This document shows positions 60,766-64,000 of a stretch of DNA of 64,000 bases, one piece after another. The stretch is from Planotetraspora phitsanulokensis (GTDB lineage: Bacteria; Actinomycetota; Actinomycetes; Streptosporangiales; Streptosporangiaceae). The stretch's first letter is position 1, and each line of letters starts with the position of its first letter. A model generated the notes under the pieces. That model was not told where the DNA came from and did not search any database. It worked only from the letters and a program-made list of their open reading frames with translations. The DNA lies in NCBI RefSeq assembly GCF_016863295.1, contig NZ_BOOP01000018.1, forward strand, positions 186,001 through 250,000, written 5' to 3'. Position numbers and translations under genes: made by a program.

Positions 60766-62334
60766 ATGACTCCGAGCCTCCCCCTGCTTGCCGTCGTCAC
60801 CCTGGCCGCCGGGCTTCTGACACCTCCCGCAGGTCAGGGCGATCCCGTAACGGACATCGTGGAGCACGCCGTCGCACCGGCGCTCGGCGGCTACTGGACT
60901 CCCGAGCGGATGGCGCGCGCGATCCCGATCGATCTGCTGCCCGCGATCGGCGAGATGGGCGGCGCCGGGAGGATCGGCGGGATGGCCCGGGGCGTGTTGC
61001 CCGCACCCGGTGGAGCCCCCCGCGGACCGGCGGAGATCCCGCCACCGCCCGCCGCCGGCCTGGACGGACCCGGCAAGCCGCTTCCCGGCCGCGTCCTCCC
61101 CAGCCGTGACGTCACCACCGGCGACCTCACCACCCCTGACCTCACCGCCCCGGCGACGGGACTCTCCCCCACGGAGAAGGCCACGCGGAAGGCCACGCGC
61201 GACAGGACCGCCCGCGAGAGGGCACGCCCGGTCGAGACCGGCCCCGCCGCGGCGCTCACCGGCCCCGCGAAAAGGCTCGCGAGACCGGCGAAGTCGCTCG
61301 CGAAGCCGGGGAAGTCGCTCGGGAAGCCGGGGAAGTCGCTCGGGAAGCCGGGCAAGAGGCTCGCGACGCCGGGCGAGGCGCTCGCCGCCCCGAGGCGGGC
61401 GCTCACGAATCCGGATCTCCTCGCGGCGGGGCGCCTGCTGCCGCCGCCCGCGAAGTTCCTGCGCGACCAGGGCCGCTCGCTCCCCCGGCCGGCGAAGCCC
61501 GCGGGCGCCCTGCGGCGCGGCCTGGCCCTGCCCGGCGCGGCGGGACAGGAGAACGGCGACGCGGCGCGCCTGAGGCAGTTCAAGTCCGCCCGGCAGGCCG
61601 TGGCTCCGGGCTCGGCGAGGGGCAAGGCCGCGATCGCGGCCCCGGCTTCCACCACGAACGGCTCGCACTGGGCATCGGGCGGCTCGGTGACCAGGACGAC
61701 CGGCCGGGTCTTCCTCACCATGAAGGGCGTCGACTTCGTGTGCTCGGCCAGCGCCGTACGCAGCGCGAACCGGGACGTCGTCGTCACCGCCGGCCACTGT
61801 GTGAAGGACGGCGCGGGGCCCTGGGCGGAGAACTGGACCTTCGTCCCCGGCTACCAGGGGGGTCGGCAGCCGTACGGCGCCTTCTCCGCCCGGCGGATGT
61901 TCGTGCCCGGGCCGTGGTCGCGAGGGGGAGATGACGACTACGACGTGGGCATGGTGGCGGTGACCCGCCGAGAGGGCCGGCACCTGACCGATCTGGTGGG
62001 CGGGCAGGAGATCGGCTTCTTCCCCCAGCGAGGCGTGCGCACCTACGGGTTCGGGTTCCCCGCCGACCCGCCCTACGACGGCGAGCACCTGCTGTACTGC
62101 GCGGGCGCCGTCCATGGCGACCCACAGCGCCAGACCCAGGACCAGGGCCTGCGATGCGACCTGACCGCGGGCGCGAGCGGCGGGCCGTGGCTCACCGACT
62201 TCGACCCCGCGACCGGGCGCGGCACGCTCACCTCGGTGAGCAGCTTCAAGTACAGCAACGACCGCGGCACGATGTACGGGCCCTACTTCAGCACGGCCAC
62301 CAGGGACCTCTTCCAGCTGGCCGAGGGCGCCTGA
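60766..62334 (+). CDS. Secreted trypsin-like serine protease with long basic repeat region
   Basis: A 522-residue protein with an N-terminal hydrophobic signal ([14 protein letters not shown]). A long low-complexity Pro/Ala/Lys/Arg region (about 60-300) includes a KPGKSLG repeat, and a chymotrypsin-fold domain follows. Its triad is His344 (TAGHC), Asp393 (DYDVGMV) and Ser471 (GASGGPW), and CSAS and YCAG hint at disulfides. The long basic region may be a propeptide or a wall-binding spacer. It is divergent from dxr. Confidence 0.88.
   Translation: MTPSLPLLAVVTLAAGLLTPPAGQGDPVTDIVEHAVAPALGGYWTPERMARAIPIDLLPAIGEMGGAGRIGGMARGVLPAPGGAPRGPAEIPPPPAAGLDGPGKPLPGRVLPSRDVTTGDLTTPDLTAPATGLSPTEKATRKATRDRTARERARPVETGPAAALTGPAKRLARPAKSLAKPGKSLGKPGKSLGKPGKRLATPGEALAAPRRALTNPDLLAAGRLLPPPAKFLRDQGRSLPRPAKPAGALRRGLALPGAAGQENGDAARLRQFKSARQAVAPGSARGKAAIAAPASTTNGSHWASGGSVTRTTGRVFLTMKGVDFVCSASAVRSANRDVVVTAGHCVKDGAGPWAENWTFVPGYQGGRQPYGAFSARRMFVPGPWSRGGDDDYDVGMVAVTRREGRHLTDLVGGQEIGFFPQRGVRTYGFGFPADPPYDGEHLLYCAGAVHGDPQRQTQDQGLRCDLTAGASGGPWLTDFDPATGRGTLTSVSSFKYSNDRGTMYGPYFSTATRDLFQLAEGA
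61282..61365 (+). repeat. 21-base tandem repeat in protease gene
   Basis: The unit beginning AAGCCGGGGAAGTCGCTCGG repeats with a 21-base period at 61303, 61324 and 61345 (the last copy diverging), with a weaker copy before. It encodes the KPGKSLG heptads. Near-identical copies point to slippage or selection for a repeated basic spacer. Confidence 0.8.
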
Positions 62335-62356
62335 CCGGGCCCGCGGTTCGCCGGGT

Positions 62357-63286
62357 TCAGGCGAGCGGGTTCAGCGGCTCGGCCTTGTCCTCGTCGACGA
62401 TGTCGACGGCCGACCTGACGATGACCGGGTCGGGCAGCCCGACGACCGACAGGTCCTTGTCCTCGTACTCGAACAGCGACAACACGTAGCGCATGGCCGC
62501 CAGGCGCCCGCGCTTCTTGTCATTGCTCTTGATGATCGTCCAGGGCGCGTCGGCCGTGTCGGTGTTGAGGAAGATGTCCTCCTTGGCGCGGGTGTAGTCG
62601 TCCCACAGATCCAGCGAGGCGATGTCCATCGGCGACAGTTTCCACTGCCTGACCGGGTCGACCTGGCGGATCACGAACCGCGTGCGCTGCTCGGCCCGCG
62701 ACACGGAGAACCACAGCTTGACCAGGTGGATCCCGTCGCGCACGAGCATCCGCTCGAACTGCGGCGCCTGGTTCATGAACTCCACGTACTCCTCGTGGCT
62801 GCAAAAGCCCATGACCCGCTCGACCCCGGCCCGGTTGTACCAGGACCGGTCGAACAGCACGATCTCCCCCGCGGCCGGCAGGTGGTTGACGTAGCGCTGG
62901 AAGTACCACTGCGTGCGCTCACGCTCGGACGGCTTCTCCAGCGCGACCACCTTGGCCCCGCGCGGATTGAGGTGCTCCATGAACCGTTTGATCGTGCCAC
63001 CCTTGCCCGCCGCGTCGCGCCCCTCGAAGAGGATCACCAGCCGGCCGCCGGTGTCCTTCAGCCAGTACTGCAGCTTGAGGAGCTCGATCTGGAGCAGCCG
63101 CTTGTCGCGGTCGTAGACGGCCCTGGGCATCCGCTCCCGGTAAGGGTAGTGCTCGCGCCAGGTGTCGACCGGTCTGCCGTCGGCCCGTACGAGGATGGGA
63201 TCGTCGTCGTCGTTGTCCACCACCGTCAGCCCGGGCGTACGGCGCAGGAGTTCCCAGTCGCCCACCTTGTCCGGCAGTTCGGTCAT
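62357..63286 (-). CDS. ppk2: Polyphosphate kinase 2
   Basis: A 309-residue PPK2, which transfers phosphate between polyphosphate and nucleotides (class I type acting on NDPs by length). Walker A is FEGRDAAGKGGTIKR (about 88-101), Walker B FDRSWYNRAG, and the lid module has SRAEQRTRF. ATG 63284-63286 fits the family start MTELPDKVGDWE and has GGAG eight bases upstream. It lies 85 bases downstream of the small membrane protein that follows the phosphate transporter gene, so the three probably form one phosphate unit. Confidence 0.94.
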   Translation of the reverse strand: MTELPDKVGDWELLRRTPGLTVVDNDDDDPILVRADGRPVDTWREHYPYRERMPRAVYDRDKRLLQIELLKLQYWLKDTGGRLVILFEGRDAAGKGGTIKRFMEHLNPRGAKVVALEKPSERERTQWYFQRYVNHLPAAGEIVLFDRSWYNRAGVERVMGFCSHEEYVEFMNQAPQFERMLVRDGIHLVKLWFSVSRAEQRTRFVIRQVDPVRQWKLSPMDIASLDLWDDYTRAKEDIFLNTDTADAPWTIIKSNDKKRGRLAAMRYVLSLFEYEDKDLSVVGLPDPVIVRSAVDIVDEDKAEPLNPLA

Positions 63287-63371
63287 GTAAACATCTCCTG
63301 ACCTCGAAAGTCCCGCAGAAGTCGGTGACACTACACAACCATCTCAAACAGGAGATTGCGGGCGAGCACCG

Positions 63372-63602
63372 TCACTTCTTCAACATCACGTACAACCCGA
63401 GCGCGGCCCCCGCGACGACGAGCGTGAAGCACACCACCGCGACCGCCAGGCCCGCCGCACCGGCCCGGGACGCCGCATTGGAGGGCATGCGCGTGGACAG
63501 CCCGGCCAGGCCCACGGCGAACAGGGCGACGAGGCCCACACCTCCGGCCAGACCGGCGACCAGCACCTTCCAGAGAGAGTCGATGTCGACGTACTGGTTC
63601 AT
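63372..63602 (-). CDS. Small two-helix membrane protein coupled to pit
   Basis: A 76-residue protein with two predicted membrane helices (WKVLVAGLAGGVGLVALFAVGLAGL and AGLAVAVVCFTLVVAGAALGLYVML). Its ATG overlaps the pit stop by four bases, with AAGGAG eight bases upstream. Small proteins in this position are common after actinobacterial pit genes; it may assist or tune the transporter, which is inference. Confidence 0.85.
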   Translation of the reverse strand: MNQYVDIDSLWKVLVAGLAGGVGLVALFAVGLAGLSTRMPSNAASRAGAAGLAVAVVCFTLVVAGAALGLYVMLKK

Positions 63603-64000
63603 GCCACCCGCTCCTTCCGCGGCGCCAGCGTCCCGGTCCACTCCTCGTTGACGTTGGCGTGCGTGACGGGGATCCTCCGCGCCGCCAGATAGAGGGATCC
63701 GGCGAACAGCAGCGCGGCGCAGAAGACGACCGCGACGCCGCCCGTGCCGCCGATGGCGTCCGCGCCCTTCCACGCGCCCGCCCCGACGAGCGCGGCCGCG
63801 GGGATCGTGACCAGCCAGGCCGTCACCATGCGGCCCGCGACGCCCCAGCGGACCTCCGCCAGGCGTTTGCCGATCCCGGCGCCCATGATCGACCCGCTGC
63901 ACACGTGGGTCGTGGAGAGCGGGAACCCGAAGTGGGTCGCGGCGAGGATCACGGCCGCCGACGAGCCCTCGGCGGCGAAGCCCTGGGGGCTCTCGATCTC
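63599..64000 (-). CDS. pit: Inorganic phosphate transporter, PiT family (C-terminal part)
   Basis: The C-terminal 133 residues of a PiT-family phosphate/cation symporter; the N-terminus lies beyond the right edge. The family signature ATHFGFPLSTTHVCSGSIMGAGIGKRL is present, followed by two membrane segments (VTAWLVTIPAAALVGAGAW and VAVVFCAALLFAGSLYLAA). The frame is open to the window end. It starts a probable pit-small protein-ppk2 operon linking phosphate uptake with polyphosphate use. Confidence 0.93.
   Translation of the reverse strand, partial: EIESPQGFAAEGSSAAVILAATHFGFPLSTTHVCSGSIMGAGIGKRLAEVRWGVAGRMVTAWLVTIPAAALVGAGAWKGADAIGGTGGVAVVFCAALLFAGSLYLAARRIPVTHANVNEEWTGTLAPRKERVA

Noticed and set aside
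1-64000. tRNA/rRNA genes, CRISPR arrays, integrase or attachment repeats
   Set aside because: None recognised on either strand; the only mobile trace is the IS481 relic at 38116.

Overview
The window is very GC-rich, densely coded DNA with GTG starts, short gene overlaps and many divergent regulator/target pairs, all typical of a filamentous actinobacterium. The flanks carry the conserved actinobacterial block infB-rnpM-nusA-rimP-(DUF4439 pair)-proS and, at the far side, DUF4081 acetyltransferase-ispG-dxr. The mix of das-type chitobiose genes, LAL regulator, eukaryotic-type kinase and secreted hydrolases suggests Streptosporangiales or a relative; this taxonomic call is inference from gene content only.

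Layout: 1-6.7 kb is the translation/transcription block (infB partial at the left edge). 7-20.6 kb holds an Hsp70-like chaperone, a ferredoxin-NADP reductase, an HpcH/HpaI-type aldolase, cutC, a GntR/98-residue gene pair, an SDR, an ATP-grasp protein, a NagZ-like GH3 enzyme and a KstR2-like regulator with its own operator. 20.7-27.7 kb is a das locus: CBM3-GH16 secreted enzyme, GH20 hexosaminidase (dasD-like), two permeases (dasC/dasB-like), binding lipoprotein (dasA-like) and a divergent GntR regulator (dasR-like) with a dre-like site. 27.8-33.3 kb carries an aldehyde dehydrogenase/glycosyltransferase pair with a divergent TetR gene, then a probable glucosamine kinase and SIS-domain protein. 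33.3-39.6 kb is a run of regulator/target pairs (HxlR/YceI, MerR, LysR/MFS, TetR/NAD-binding protein) with a collapsed IS481-type transposase relic. 39.7-53.6 kb has a membrane Ser/Thr kinase, a thioesterase under a KstR-type box, a CHAP-domain membrane protein, an acyl-CoA dehydrogenase, Ohr, an LAL regulator with an alkylsulfatase-type hydrolase, and a HipA-like/DUF3037 pair. 53.6-64 kb returns to conserved genes (DUF4081, ispG, dxr) plus a secreted peptidase, a TetR/SDR pair, a trypsin-like protease and a pit-small membrane protein-ppk2 phosphate operon (pit partial at the right edge).

Genes that work together: amino-sugar use appears three times (GH3; das locus; GlcN kinase/SIS) and could form one route from chito-oligosaccharide import to sugar-phosphate isomerisation. 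Steroid-type regulation appears twice as near-perfect KstR2 and KstR boxes. About 46 kb separates proS from DUF4081/ispG, genes that lie much closer together in other actinobacteria, and the site-2 protease gene usually found between dxr and ispG is not there. Many intergenic spaces hold perfect inverted repeats that are good operator candidates. No tRNA, rRNA, CRISPR array or riboswitch was recognised.
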